64,000 nucleotides of DNA from CAJXQU01 sp965223825. Its GTDB lineage: Bacteria; Pseudomonadota; Gammaproteobacteria; CAJXQU01. The stretch lies in contig OZ245018.1 of NCBI GenBank assembly GCA_965223825.1, forward strand, positions 3,263,961 to 3,327,960, in the 5' to 3' direction. Below the pieces are notes generated by a model that worked only from the letters and a program-made list of their open reading frames with translations, did not search any database and was not told the origin of the DNA. The position numbers were made by a program, and so were the translations under genes. Positions 33,890-44,279 of the stretch are shown in pieces. Every line of letters begins with the position of its first letter. The stretch's first letter is position 1.

Positions 33890-34276
33890 TTACTCTGAGT
33901 CACGATTGTTTTTGATCACTTTAAGTGACGTTTTTTGATCGGCTTTATGATCTTTAAGGTGGTTTTTCTCATACGCTCTTTGCTGTGCCAGACTTTGCGT
34001 TAAGAAATCCATACGGCTCGTATTAATTGAATCTCGTATCGCAACACTGAATATTTCCCCTATGGAAATATCGACACCGGTTTCAAGAAAGTGTTTGTGA
34101 TAAATCACGGTGATTTTCCCCCAAGCATTCGGGTGAAAAAGACCAATAAACGATTCCGAAAAAGAGTTAAGTGCATTATCAAAACACTCTTCAACGATCA
34201 TTGATGCATCGTCGAGCGTGGGGTAGGTAATTTCCAGATAAGCTGCCGTTTGCTGTTTTAGAATTTCTAAAGACAT
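33890..34276 (-). CDS. Hypothetical protein, 128 residues
   Basis: I do not recognise this protein. A strong Shine-Dalgarno AGGAGGG sits seven bases before the ATG, so expression is likely. It is soluble, mostly helical, with a central FHPNAWGKITVIYHKHF segment and a polar, lysine-rich tail (HLKDHKADQKTSLK). No catalytic motif, signal peptide or membrane helix is visible. It converges with waaC and is 156 bases downstream of the zinc-finger gene, with no evident link to LPS synthesis. Confidence 0.6.
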   Translation of the reverse strand: MSLEILKQQTAAYLEITYPTLDDASMIVEECFDNALNSFSESFIGLFHPNAWGKITVIYHKHFLETGVDISIGEIFSVAIRDSINTSRMDFLTQSLAQQRAYEKNHLKDHKADQKTSLKVIKNNRDSE

Positions 34277-34432
34277 TTTCGCACCCTCCTGTCATCGAGG
34301 CAGAAATGAATCGTTTAATTCTCTTCTAATTGACTAAATATAGCACTGAATAACACGCATGACTTTTAAGCATTTCCTTGATAAACGGTGAGCCAGATCG
34401 CCTTCTCACAGGCGAGAAGCAAAGCCAACGCA

Positions 34433-34636
34433 TTACGATGAAGTCAGACGATACTCCGTCCCACAATACGGGCACTTAGCTTGACCGGTTTCTTCGATCG
34501 GTAAAAATACTTTTGGGTGTGAATTCCACAAGCTATTTTCAGCAGTAGGGCAATGCAGAGGCAGGTCTTTTTTGTGCACGTCAATATGGCTGGGGCGGGT
34601 TTGTTTAGCGCTTGGGGCGGGTTGTTGCTCAGTCAT
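34433..34636 (-). CDS. CHCC zinc-finger protein (NDUFS6-like)
   Basis: This 67-residue protein has a C-terminal zinc ribbon with Cys29, His40, Cys55 and Cys58 (LHCPTAENSLWNSHP and KCPYCGTEYRL), which is the CHCC motif found in the mitochondrial complex I subunit NDUFS6 and small bacterial proteins. Bacterial copies commonly lie beside ilvE in proteobacteria, as here. Function in bacteria is unknown. It is 96 bases from ilvE, which ends in a hairpin before this gene. Confidence 0.87.
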   Translation of the reverse strand: MTEQQPAPSAKQTRPSHIDVHKKDLPLHCPTAENSLWNSHPKVFLPIEETGQAKCPYCGTEYRLTSS

Positions 34637-34686
34637 GATCTTGCTCTCTCAAGATAGTGTATTTGTCTGTACCAACATTGTCAGAT

Positions 34687-34723
34687 TTGATCTGAGCAGA
34701 AAAATTTATTCTACTCAGATCAA
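34687..34723 (-). terminator. Long hairpin after ilvE
   Basis: TTGATCTGAGCAG (34687-34699) pairs with CTACTCAGATCAA (34711-34723) with one mismatch around an 11-base AT loop. It lies 10 bases past the ilvE stop on the minus strand. No long T-tract follows, so it may attenuate or stabilise RNA ahead of the zinc-finger gene instead of ending transcription. Confidence 0.45.
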
Positions 34724-34732
34724 AATCTTGTC

Positions 34733-35653
34733 TTACACGTAGCTTAACCACTCTGGGTATTCAGCGCGACGACCGTGTACTTGATCAAAATACTGCGTTT
34801 GTAGCAGTTCGGTGATCGGACCGCGTGATCCACTGCCAATGATACGTCCATCGAGTTCACGGATCGGCGTGACTTCCGCTGCCGTTCCACAAAAGAATGC
34901 TTCGTCTGCGACATACACTTCATCCCGTGTAATGCGTTTCTCGCGAATTTCCAATCCGGCGTCAGCAGCCAACTGCATCAGTGTTTCGCGCGTGATGCCT
35001 TCTAACGCGGAAGTCAGATCGGGCGTGAAGATCACACCGTTGCGGACGATGAAGATATTTTCACCGGAACCTTCTGCCACGTATCCTTCATTATCCAGCA
35101 ACAGCGCTTCATCGCAGCCTGAATCCAAGGCTTCTTGCAGTGCGAGCATGGAGTTCATGTAGTTCCCGTTTGCCTTGGCTTTACACATGGTGATGTTGAC
35201 GTGATGACGCGTGTAGGAGGAAGTCCGCACTTTTATCCCTTTCTCTAACGCTTCTTGGCCCATGTAAGCGCCCCATTCCCAAGCGGCGACCATGACGTGC
35301 GTTTTGAGATTATCCGCACGCAAGCCCATGCCTTCTGATCCATAGAAGCACATCGGACGCAAATACGCGGTGTCCAGATTGTTTTGTTTGACGACATCAA
35401 GACAGGCTTGGTTAATCGTGTCTTTGTCGTACGGCATCGACATACGCAGTATATGCGCTGATCGGAATAAACGATCAGTGTGTTCTTTTAAACGAAAAAT
35501 CGCCGTGCCTTTTTCTGCTTTGTACGCGCGCACACCTTCGAAAACACCCATGCCGTAATGCAGAGTGTGTGTTAAAACGTGGGTTGTTGCGTCTCTCCAG
35601 GGCACTAACTTGCCATCCATCCAGATTACGCCATCCCGATCCGCCATTGTCAT
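34733..35653 (-). CDS. ilvE: Branched-chain amino-acid aminotransferase
   Basis: This 306-residue fold-type IV PLP aminotransferase performs the last step of valine, leucine and isoleucine synthesis. Its motifs are IWMDGKLVPWRDATTHVLTH, LHYGMGVFEGVRAY, the PLP lysine Lys160 in CKAKANGNYMNS, and EALLLDNEGYVAEGSGENIF. The start follows AAGGGGTAAGACC. It lies 13 bases downstream of glnE on the same strand, an arrangement known from Pseudomonas next to waa genes, and is probably co-transcribed with glnE. Confidence 0.95.
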   Translation of the reverse strand: MTMADRDGVIWMDGKLVPWRDATTHVLTHTLHYGMGVFEGVRAYKAEKGTAIFRLKEHTDRLFRSAHILRMSMPYDKDTINQACLDVVKQNNLDTAYLRPMCFYGSEGMGLRADNLKTHVMVAAWEWGAYMGQEALEKGIKVRTSSYTRHHVNITMCKAKANGNYMNSMLALQEALDSGCDEALLLDNEGYVAEGSGENIFIVRNGVIFTPDLTSALEGITRETLMQLAADAGLEIREKRITRDEVYVADEAFFCGTAAEVTPIRELDGRIIGSGSRGPITELLQTQYFDQVHGRRAEYPEWLSYV

Positions 35654-35666
35654 TGGTCTTACCCCT

Positions 35667-38549
35667 TCAAACTTTTTCTAATAATTGTGTCCAAATTGCC
35701 TTTACGCCAGTTCGATATTCCTGATACTTGTCGTCAGATACGAGAGCAGATTGATCCTGCAGCGCTAGACGGTGTCCGTCTGCACGGTAGGTAAAATAGG
35801 CATCGCGTAACAAGGTAGACTGTTCAGTCTCGATGAGACCCAGTCTCGTGAGGATCTCCAGCTGCCTGAGATTGTCTGTATACGTTAACAGATCAGGATA
35901 TTCAGGCGCCCAACGTAACACGCTATATTGCACTATAAATTCGATGTCGGCCATCCCCCCAATGCCCTGTTTGAGATCAAATTCACCAACTCTTGGCTTC
36001 ACTAAGGCGCTGCGCATTTTCTCGCGCATATCGTGTACTTCTTTTTTCAGACTTTCATCTGATCGCACCTGTGAGAGCACCTTTGCACGCAACTCGGTAA
36101 ACTGCGTTTGTAAGGCCTCATTGCCAGCCACCGCCCGCGCACGTGTTAACGCTTGATGCTCCCATGTCCACGCTTGTTTAAATTGATAATCTTCAAATGC
36201 CTGTAAGCTCGTCACAAGAAACCCGGAATTCCCGCTCGGGCGCAGCCGCGTATCAATTTCATAGGTACGACCCGCCGGTGTTAATGCCGTGAGAATATGA
36301 ATAACGCGTTGGCCGAGGCGATTAAAAAAAACATTATTGTCGAGTGGTTTTTCACCCGTTGTTTCCGTCTTTTCACCGCGACTGTCGTGGATAAAAACCA
36401 CATCTAAATCCGATCCATAACCCAGCTCGAAACCGCCCAACTTGCCGTAAGCAATCACAGCAAAATGTGCAGGATGTCGTTCTCCATCGATCACATAACC
36501 GGGCTCGCCATAGCGCGAAACCATGTCGCTCCACGCCATATCCGTTGCCCCTCTTAATACCACCTCAGCGATTGCAGACAAGTGATTACTTACTTCTGCC
36601 AGTGGTAAATGTCCAGTTATATCCGCTGCTGCCACACGTAAAACCTGGCTATGACGAAATTGTCTAAGGCTGTCCATTTGACGTTCAAGATCATCTTCAT
36701 CGACATTGGTAAGTTGGTCATCCAATTCAGCGCGCAACTCGGCTTCATCCGGTGGTGCGAAGAGTGCATTCCGATCAATCAATTCATCGAGCAAAATCGG
36801 CTGACGTGTAATGTGACTGGCGATCCACGGGCTGGCTGCACAGAGTTTGATCAACGTTTCCAGCGCGGCGGGGTGTTCGCGCAGCAAGGCCAGATAGACA
36901 CTGCGACGCGTGATCGCCTGTATCAGTTTGAAGACCCTATCAAGCGTCGTTATTTGTTGATCTGCTTCCAACGCTGCTACATTTTCGAGCACCATCGGCA
37001 TGAGTCGATCGAGCCGACGTTGTGGTTCCGCGTTGAGCTTTTGTAACTGCCGATTATCTTGCAGTTGTCTGATCAACGTTAACGCCTCTTGCGCAGCGGC
37101 ATATCCAGCAGTTTGTAATTGCGTGATCGCAATAGCATCATCGCTTTCCTGTTGCCAGACGCTGATCAAATCATCATTATCCTGATCTGCTTCTTCTTCA
37201 TTCTCCGTGCGTAAGATGTTCGCAAACGATTCCGACACGCGTCCACGTTGCTTCGCCAGTTCGCCGAGAAAATCATCCCAGTTTTCAAAGCCCATACCGA
37301 CAGCAATGCGTGCCTGATCGAGCACATTGGTCGGCAAAGCTTGGGTTTGCTGATCGGCAATTTCCTGGATGCGATGTTCGGTGTTGCGCAAGAAGATATA
37401 TGCTTCGATCAACTCGTCGGACTCTTCTATTGTGATGATCGATAAATTCGCTAATTCAGCGAGAATTTCCAGAATACGTCGCGCTTGTAAACTCGGATCA
37501 TTACCGCCGCGTAAAAGTTGAAATGTCTGGCCAATGAATTCTACTTCACGAATTCCACCACGGCCGACTTTGACATCAGTGGTCATGCCTTTTTGTAAGA
37601 CTTCGCGATCGATCATGGCCTTCATTTCACGAATCGCTTGGTATGCGCCAAAATCGAGATAGCGGCGAAACACAAATGGCGTCAACATTTCCATCAACTC
37701 CAACCCCGCCTGTTTGTCACCGGCGGCGATATTCGCTTTGATCATCGCGTAGCGCTCCCACTCGCGAGCGTGAGAAACGTAATACTCTTCCATCGCATCA
37801 AAGCTCAGCACTAACGCGCCGCTTTGTCCAAAGGGCCGTAAGCGCATATCCACCCGAAAGACAAAACCGTCTGCGGTGACTTCGTTGAAGACTTTGATCA
37901 GCTGCTTGCCCAGACGGATAAAAAACTCCTGATTATCGAGTACTTTTTTCTCGCCATTGGTTTGGCCACCATCAGGAAAAGCAAAAATTAGATCAATGTC
38001 AGATGAGAAATTCAGCTCGTGTGCACCGAGTTTGCCCATGGCAATAATCACCATTTGCTGCGGTATACCGGAAGCGTTGACCGGCTCACCAAATCGACGC
38101 ACAAGTTTTTCGTGTAAACGTGCGAGCGTTGTATCCAACATGACTTCGGCTAACCAAGACAGATCACGCGTGGTTTCAACCATGTCGGCTGATCCGGCAA
38201 TATCACGCCATGCGATCCGCACCATTTCGCGATTTCGAAATTGCCGCAGCGCATGCATTATCTCAGCTTCGTTCTCGACATCTATTTGTTGCCATGTTTC
38301 CTCAAACTGATCAACATAATCGTTACGTTTGATGCTCTGGTTCAGATCGCCACTTTTGATCAGATCAACCATCTCTGTCGGATGCCGTTGAGCATAGTTC
38401 ATCACAAATTGGCTGCAGGCGAGTACGTGTTTTGCGTCGTCCGATGCGAGCTGATCCGCCGACAATTTGCTCTGATCAATCTGTGCAAGTTGCATATGCA
38501 GATGATCAGTCAAACAGTCCGGCCATGCCGCTGCGTTAATGCGCTTCAT
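35667..38549 (-). CDS. glnE: Glutamine synthetase adenylyltransferase/deadenylase
   Basis: This 960-residue bifunctional enzyme adenylylates and deadenylylates glutamine synthetase in response to PII. The N-terminal deadenylase nucleotidyltransferase core shows IIAMGKLGAHELNFSSDIDLIF (about residues 165-188) and FRVDMRLRPFGQSGALVLS. The C-terminal adenylylase core shows VIAYGKLGGFELGYGSDLDVVF and YEIDTRLRPSGNSGFLV. Both G-S-D-x-D metal sites are intact. Length is normal for the family. No oddity noted; ilvE follows directly. Confidence 0.96.
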   Translation of the reverse strand: MKRINAAAWPDCLTDHLHMQLAQIDQSKLSADQLASDDAKHVLACSQFVMNYAQRHPTEMVDLIKSGDLNQSIKRNDYVDQFEETWQQIDVENEAEIMHALRQFRNREMVRIAWRDIAGSADMVETTRDLSWLAEVMLDTTLARLHEKLVRRFGEPVNASGIPQQMVIIAMGKLGAHELNFSSDIDLIFAFPDGGQTNGEKKVLDNQEFFIRLGKQLIKVFNEVTADGFVFRVDMRLRPFGQSGALVLSFDAMEEYYVSHAREWERYAMIKANIAAGDKQAGLELMEMLTPFVFRRYLDFGAYQAIREMKAMIDREVLQKGMTTDVKVGRGGIREVEFIGQTFQLLRGGNDPSLQARRILEILAELANLSIITIEESDELIEAYIFLRNTEHRIQEIADQQTQALPTNVLDQARIAVGMGFENWDDFLGELAKQRGRVSESFANILRTENEEEADQDNDDLISVWQQESDDAIAITQLQTAGYAAAQEALTLIRQLQDNRQLQKLNAEPQRRLDRLMPMVLENVAALEADQQITTLDRVFKLIQAITRRSVYLALLREHPAALETLIKLCAASPWIASHITRQPILLDELIDRNALFAPPDEAELRAELDDQLTNVDEDDLERQMDSLRQFRHSQVLRVAAADITGHLPLAEVSNHLSAIAEVVLRGATDMAWSDMVSRYGEPGYVIDGERHPAHFAVIAYGKLGGFELGYGSDLDVVFIHDSRGEKTETTGEKPLDNNVFFNRLGQRVIHILTALTPAGRTYEIDTRLRPSGNSGFLVTSLQAFEDYQFKQAWTWEHQALTRARAVAGNEALQTQFTELRAKVLSQVRSDESLKKEVHDMREKMRSALVKPRVGEFDLKQGIGGMADIEFIVQYSVLRWAPEYPDLLTYTDNLRQLEILTRLGLIETEQSTLLRDAYFTYRADGHRLALQDQSALVSDDKYQEYRTGVKAIWTQLLEKV

Positions 38550-38744
38550 CTTGTCTCCTTAACCCTGATCGCGGATCGTCATTTTTATTTGTAATTCTTA
38601 CGGACCGTCGTCGGATTGTTCATTTCTGTTTAATATTGTTCATATTCGCCGACGCAATCAAGTTGTGCTAGCGTCCGTCTCATCTGTCTTTAATCTTTAT
38701 TTCAAAACGATTCGACTTATCGCAAATTACGGTTGGAGAAAATA

Positions 38745-39410
38745 ATGAGCAAACTCTATGGTGATCAGCACCGCCAATTCCAAGATCAGTTCGATAGCCG
38801 TCGCTTGGCTGATCGTATCGAAGAAATCGCCGTCGTAACAGAAATTACACCTGAAGCGCAGACCTTTATTGAAGGTCGCGATATGTTTTTCTTGTCCACG
38901 ATCGATCATAAAGGCCGACCAACAGTTTCTTACAAGGGCGGTGAGGCAGGCAGTTTTGTGCGCGTCGTTGATGAATCAACCTTGGCATTTCCGAGTTTTG
39001 ATGGCAACGGCATGTTCTATTCGATGGGAAATATTCAGGGCAATCCAGCGATCGGCATGTTGTTTATCGATTTTGAAAAACCGCATCGCATTCGTGTACA
39101 AGGTACCGCGAGCGTCTCAGCGGACGATCCACTTTTATCCACTTGGAAAGAGGCAGAATTGGTTGTGCGCGTCACCCTCTCAGAATTGTGGCAAAACTGC
39201 CCGCGCTATGTGCATCGCTATCAAAAAGTAAAAGACTCACGCTACGTTCCTAAAGCCGAATGTGACACGCCCGTCGCCAGCTGGAAACGTGTCCCGGAAG
39301 TCAGCGATGTGCTACGTGATCACGAACGCAAGCAAGTGAAAGAAGCCGGTGGTGAAATACCGATCGAGGAATGGATGGGTTATGTGCAATCGGGGGATGA
39401 GAAAGCATGA
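38745..39410 (+). CDS. Pyridoxamine 5'-phosphate oxidase-like flavin protein
   Basis: This 221-residue protein has the split-barrel FMN-binding fold: FIEGRDMFFLSTIDHKGRPTVSYKGG leads the domain, and FPSFDGNGMFYSMGNIQGNPAIGMLF follows. This subgroup differs from true PdxH and is usually annotated as a PNPOx-family protein of unknown substrate. The start ATG 38745 is placed behind GGAGA; the TTG four codons upstream lies within that site. The region NCPRYVHRYQKV is typical of the subgroup. It converges with the groSL operon. Confidence 0.84.
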   Translation: MSKLYGDQHRQFQDQFDSRRLADRIEEIAVVTEITPEAQTFIEGRDMFFLSTIDHKGRPTVSYKGGEAGSFVRVVDESTLAFPSFDGNGMFYSMGNIQGNPAIGMLFIDFEKPHRIRVQGTASVSADDPLLSTWKEAELVVRVTLSELWQNCPRYVHRYQKVKDSRYVPKAECDTPVASWKRVPEVSDVLRDHERKQVKEAGGEIPIEEWMGYVQSGDEKA

Positions 39411-39477
39411 TCGTTATTTCGACGGCATGATCACGACGATCTAACCCAGGCAGTCATTGGCTCAGGATCTCAGAAAT

Positions 39478-39508
39478 AAAAAAACCCCGTTACCTTGCGA
39501 TAACGGGG
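39478..39508 (-). terminator. Rho-independent terminator of groSL
   Basis: On the minus strand CCCCGTTA pairs with TAACGGGG (39485-39492 and 39501-39508) around an 8-base loop, and a run of seven Ts follows. It lies about 40 bases past the groL stop. Confidence 0.9.
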
Positions 39509-39548
39509 CTATGACTGACAGCTTGGCTGCGAGGTTTAGGGGGATGAT

Positions 39549-41198
<1,650 letters not shown>

Positions 41199-41240
41199 AC
41201 TATTAATCCTCTAAATCTATATTCGTTATAAACTGATCGC

Positions 41241-41528
41241 TTATTCCAGAACGCCCATGATGTCGTCTTCGCGCATCACTACGACTTCATCGCCATCAAC
41301 TTTCACTTCAGTACCGGAGTACTTACCGAAAAGAACTGTGTCGCCTTCTTTAACTGACATTGGCGTAACCGTGCCTTGATCGTTGGTTTTACCTGGACCA
41401 GCAGCGATAACTTCACCGCGCATTGGTTTTTCAGTGGCAGAATCAGGCAGCACGATGCCACCGGCACTCTTTGCCTCTTCTTCCATGCGACGAACGATAA
41501 CTCGGTCATGTAATGGACGGATTTTCAT
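41241..41528 (-). CDS. groS: Co-chaperonin GroES
   Basis: This 95-residue protein is the heptameric lid for GroEL. It begins MKIRPLHDRVIVRRMEEE, contains the mobile loop KSAGGIVLPDSATEKPMRGE and ends VMREDDIMGVLE. The start is preceded by AGGAGAT. It is the first cistron of groSL, with an 86-base leader after the promoter elements near 41614-41654. Confidence 0.98.
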   Translation of the reverse strand: MKIRPLHDRVIVRRMEEEAKSAGGIVLPDSATEKPMRGEVIAAGPGKTNDQGTVTPMSVKEGDTVLFGKYSGTEVKVDGDEVVVMREDDIMGVLE

Positions 41529-41587
41529 TTTTAGATCTCCTAACGTAAAAGATTGCCTAAGGAATTAGGCGGTAGTCACTAGTTTTA

Positions 41588-41614
41588 TTAGCACTCTATC
41601 GAGGTGGTTGCTAA
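41588..41614. promoter_or_regulatory. CIRCE element (HrcA operator)
   Basis: TTAGCACTC, nine bases, then GGTTGCTAA matches the CIRCE consensus TTAGCACTC-N9-GAGTGCTAA with a perfect left arm and seven of nine in the right arm. It sits just downstream of the minus 10 box, where HrcA would block initiation at groSL. No hrcA gene is in this window. Confidence 0.8.
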
Positions 41615-41641
41615 TTATAGGGTGGGATATGGGGGTGTCAA
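41614..41641 (-). promoter_or_regulatory. Consensus sigma-70 promoter of groSL
   Basis: On the minus strand TTGACA (41636-41641) and TATAAT (41614-41619) are both perfect consensus hexamers, with a 16-base spacer. The predicted transcript start falls within the CIRCE element, so basal transcription would be HrcA-controlled. Confidence 0.85.
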
Positions 41642-41654
41642 GAAGGATTTCAAG
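41627..41654 (-). promoter_or_regulatory. Consensus sigma-32 heat-shock promoter of groSL
   Basis: On the minus strand CTTGAAA (41648-41654), a 13-base spacer, and CCCCATAT (41627-41634) match the sigma-32 consensus CTTGAAA-N11-16-CCCCATnT exactly. It overlaps the sigma-70 promoter, so the two holoenzymes would compete for the same DNA. Confidence 0.8.
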
Positions 41655-42091
41655 TGTGGATAATTCACCTGTTTGATGACAACCGGCTTCCGATCATGCA
41701 TTGCTGACAATTCGTCATTGGCTTGTTTTATAATAGCCGGGCAAGACTGAATCGTGACCTTGTCGTCGTGCTAGGTATCCCAGATCCCGGTCAGCGCCAG
41801 CATCTTTCCACCAACACGTGCAATCGCGCAGGGCTGTTTACCAGCAGATTCTTGTCACCATTCGTAGTTAACCACTATCGGGGAGTAAACAGCGGGTACG
41901 TTTAAATGGTTTTGTAAAAGCCGGTTTGCTGACGAGCGTTTCGGCACAGGCATTGAACATGCTCTTGCGAGGATCAATCCCTTTGTTTATGCGTAGAAGA
42001 AAGTTAAAGACTTAATTCATAAAAACCGGGGAAATACCACAATACATTCCTCTTCAAGCGCATAAGTCAAATCGAGAAGACGCAAATCTTT
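41655..42091. other. Intergenic stretch without recognised gene
   Basis: About 440 bases lie between the groSL promoter and the radical SAM gene stop. A 60-codon frame at 41723-41905 has no ribosome site or similarity I recognise. A TATAAT near 41728 follows CTGACA at 19 bases, a poor promoter on the plus strand. No repeat or RNA gene was identified. Confidence 0.4.
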
Positions 42092-43459
42092 CTAACGAAC
42101 AATTCTTGATTTAAGCATTGAAACTCTTCCACGTAACCTAGCTAAATAACGTCTCTGGGTCTTCGGTGACCTTAGCTCCTTAAGCGAGCTCTCTAGTGAA
42201 CATTTTTTAAATTTACGATGATCATCCTGACAGTTGGTACATACCGACAACGCCGGTGCATTCCCGACAAGTGACTCACGTACCTCTTTAAGAGTTAATG
42301 AGTTATACGAATCACTGAAAACGTGCTCAACTCCCCCAACATCAATATCAGCATAAGGGCATAAACGTGCCATTCCCGTACTTCTTGCAAAAGAATATTT
42401 CCAAGGTGCCGTGCATGAAGGAATGCTAAGTTTATCAGGTTGGCTTTTTATTTCTTTTTTGAGCGACCGTAAGTATTTTTCTAAAGTAACCGTTCTCTCT
42501 TCTAACTCCATCATTTCTTCTTCAAATGAAAGCAGATGAATTAATTTTGTCTTTTTAGTTTTACCCGTCTGAATAAAACCACTCTTAATGGAATTGATCG
42601 AATCGACATTAATGGTTGATGTTTTTGATATTTTAATTTGGTCTGCATGTGTTATTACAGAATTATGTTTCTGTGAAAAGTGCTCTAGACCAACATTATT
42701 AAATACTTTTACACCACTTAGTTTAGAAAGCTGTTCTGCTGCATTGAGTTGCTCAAGGAATATGGCATAGTCTTTTTCCCGTAAGGCTAGTTCGGGCGTG
42801 TGATCGACAGGCGTCAGATGTACTTCATTCATACCCAAGTCTGCAGCATGTTTTACGATGCCAAGTATTTCATTCACATTTTTCCGTGAAACTACCGTAC
42901 TCGTTACTATGATCATCGTTGGGCATAATGATCTTAATTTTTTTATATTTGTTATGATTTTATTAAAGTCACTTCTGACGCGTAACGCTTCAAATGTTTT
43001 TTTATTATCTCCATCGAAACTTATACTGATCCGATCAAGATGAGATAACACATTCAGCCTTTTGTCGATAAGAAGCCCATTCGTAAACAAGTGAGACTGA
43101 CAACCATACCTTGATAAGAAGGGTATAATACCATCAATTTTCTTATATAGAAGCGGCTCACCAAGACCGGCTATCATGACTGTTTCTAAAACAGGGAAAC
43201 GGTTAATAATGACGTCTATTTGATCTTGGTTTAATTTAAAATTACCCATGTCATACTTGCTCTGATGACACATCGTACAACGTAAATTACATTCGCTAAG
43301 AAAGTCTACTTCTAAATGCGTTGGAGTCCCTATCAGATCGATTTTTCCCAGTAATGCTTCTGCATTATTGACTTCGACATTTAGGTTTTTAAGTTTTTTT
43401 GATAAAAGGTAAACTTCTTCTACCCTTGTATCGCTTTCTATATTCCTTTTCCCGATCAC
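42092..43459 (-). CDS. Orphan radical SAM protein with SPASM-like C-terminus
   Basis: The radical SAM cluster motif is in LSECNLRCTMCHQSKYDMG (Cys-x3-Cys-x2-Cys), followed by VMIAGLGEPLLYKK, the GGE-like SAM segment, and FTNGLLI. The C-terminal half has cysteines in PSCTAPWKY, RLCPYADIDVGG and SVCTNCQDDHRKFKKC, which could hold auxiliary Fe-S clusters as in SPASM enzymes. I place the start at GTG 43457-43459, behind AGGGAG with six-base spacing, giving 455 residues; an upstream ATG at 43486 lacks a ribosome site. No peptide precursor or modification partner is nearby, so the substrate is unknown. Codon use is AT-richer than neighbours. Confidence 0.82.
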   Translation of the reverse strand: MIGKRNIESDTRVEEVYLLSKKLKNLNVEVNNAEALLGKIDLIGTPTHLEVDFLSECNLRCTMCHQSKYDMGNFKLNQDQIDVIINRFPVLETVMIAGLGEPLLYKKIDGIIPFLSRYGCQSHLFTNGLLIDKRLNVLSHLDRISISFDGDNKKTFEALRVRSDFNKIITNIKKLRSLCPTMIIVTSTVVSRKNVNEILGIVKHAADLGMNEVHLTPVDHTPELALREKDYAIFLEQLNAAEQLSKLSGVKVFNNVGLEHFSQKHNSVITHADQIKISKTSTINVDSINSIKSGFIQTGKTKKTKLIHLLSFEEEMMELEERTVTLEKYLRSLKKEIKSQPDKLSIPSCTAPWKYSFARSTGMARLCPYADIDVGGVEHVFSDSYNSLTLKEVRESLVGNAPALSVCTNCQDDHRKFKKCSLESSLKELRSPKTQRRYLARLRGRVSMLKSRIVR

Positions 43460-43497
43460 ATGCTTCTCCCTTACAATTTTTATCATGCATTTAAATA

Positions 43498-43521
43498 TTG
43501 TAGTTTATGTAAATACTACAA
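43498..43521. promoter_or_regulatory. Inverted repeat upstream of the radical SAM gene
   Basis: TTGTAGT (43498-43504) and ACTACAA (43515-43521) form a perfect 7-base inverted repeat around a 10-base AT-rich centre, 38 bases upstream of the proposed GTG. It could be an operator for a dimeric regulator. The regulator is unknown. Confidence 0.4.
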
Positions 43522-43938
43522 CTCTATAAAACTTATAATTTACTTTTTAGATGAAAAGAACGGTTTAATGAATAGATCAACAGTAAACTTTCACCATCCA
43601 CCTTCATGGAAGTCCAGTCCATCACAATATTCCGGTAGTCAGGAAAATGCGCGCGACCTTTTGGTCATTTTCAAACCGCTTCAAGATCGGTAAAAATACA
43701 GCATTCTCTATATACTTTCTCAAAGAGATTTATACCGTGTCCGTTAGCGGGAAGTTCCGTCAATGCGAGTGCTATAACCCACTCCAGCTCTGAAACCAGG
43801 TGCTTTCTAATGAAAAGTTAAATATTCCTTAAAATAATCATCTCAGTAATTTTCATACAAATTTATATACGAACACTCGCTGTTAGATTAATTATACTTA
43901 TAATACTTTATGACCATAGTTAATGAATTAGAAGACGA
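43522..43938. other. AT-rich stretch with no intact gene
   Basis: No credible gene was found in this 417-base stretch. On the minus strand, about 45 codons are open from roughly 43800 to 43665 (reading TELPANGHGINLFEKVYREC), without a ribosome site, which may be debris from a lost gene. No family was recognised. Confidence 0.4.
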
Positions 43939-44279
43939 CTAATGGGCCTTTTGTGCTGCACGTCGTGGAAGTGTAAAGATCACAATAACAATGCTAATGA
44001 GTAAAATGTCCGATGCCGTATAGCCACTGAACTCTAGCCCCCTTCTGAACTGATTCGTCTAAAAAATCTTTCACAACCGTACCAAGAGGTTACGTTAAAG
44101 CGAAAGCTGCCCAAATGAGTATCGAACATGGGATAGAGCTGAGAAGTCCGCCTCGACAATCACAAATAGGATTAGAGAATAACTATTCCAACAAGATAGT
44201 CACGATTCATTGTCATCGATACAGCATAACCTTCCATTTCATCCAACGTGGTCACTAAGATGGTGTTCCACAGAATCTA
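43939..44279 (-). pseudogene. Decayed DUF347 (COG4705) membrane protein
   Basis: Reading the minus strand through its disruptions gives the end of a DUF347 repeat membrane protein: SILIWAAFALT, PLGTVVKDFLDESVQKG, then GLEFSGYTASDILLISIVIV and a final LPRRAAQKAH before TAG. An in-frame stop interrupts it at 44090-44092, and a one-base loss in the G run at 44038-44042 shifts the frame. Further stops lie upstream, and the first three quarters of the gene is missing. This family encodes polytopic proteins of uncertain transport role. No start codon or promoter remains. Confidence 0.72.

Noticed and set aside
43460..43693. 77-codon plus-strand frame upstream of the pseudogene
   Set aside because: No ribosome site, low-complexity AT-rich sequence, and it crosses the inverted repeat and the radical SAM start.
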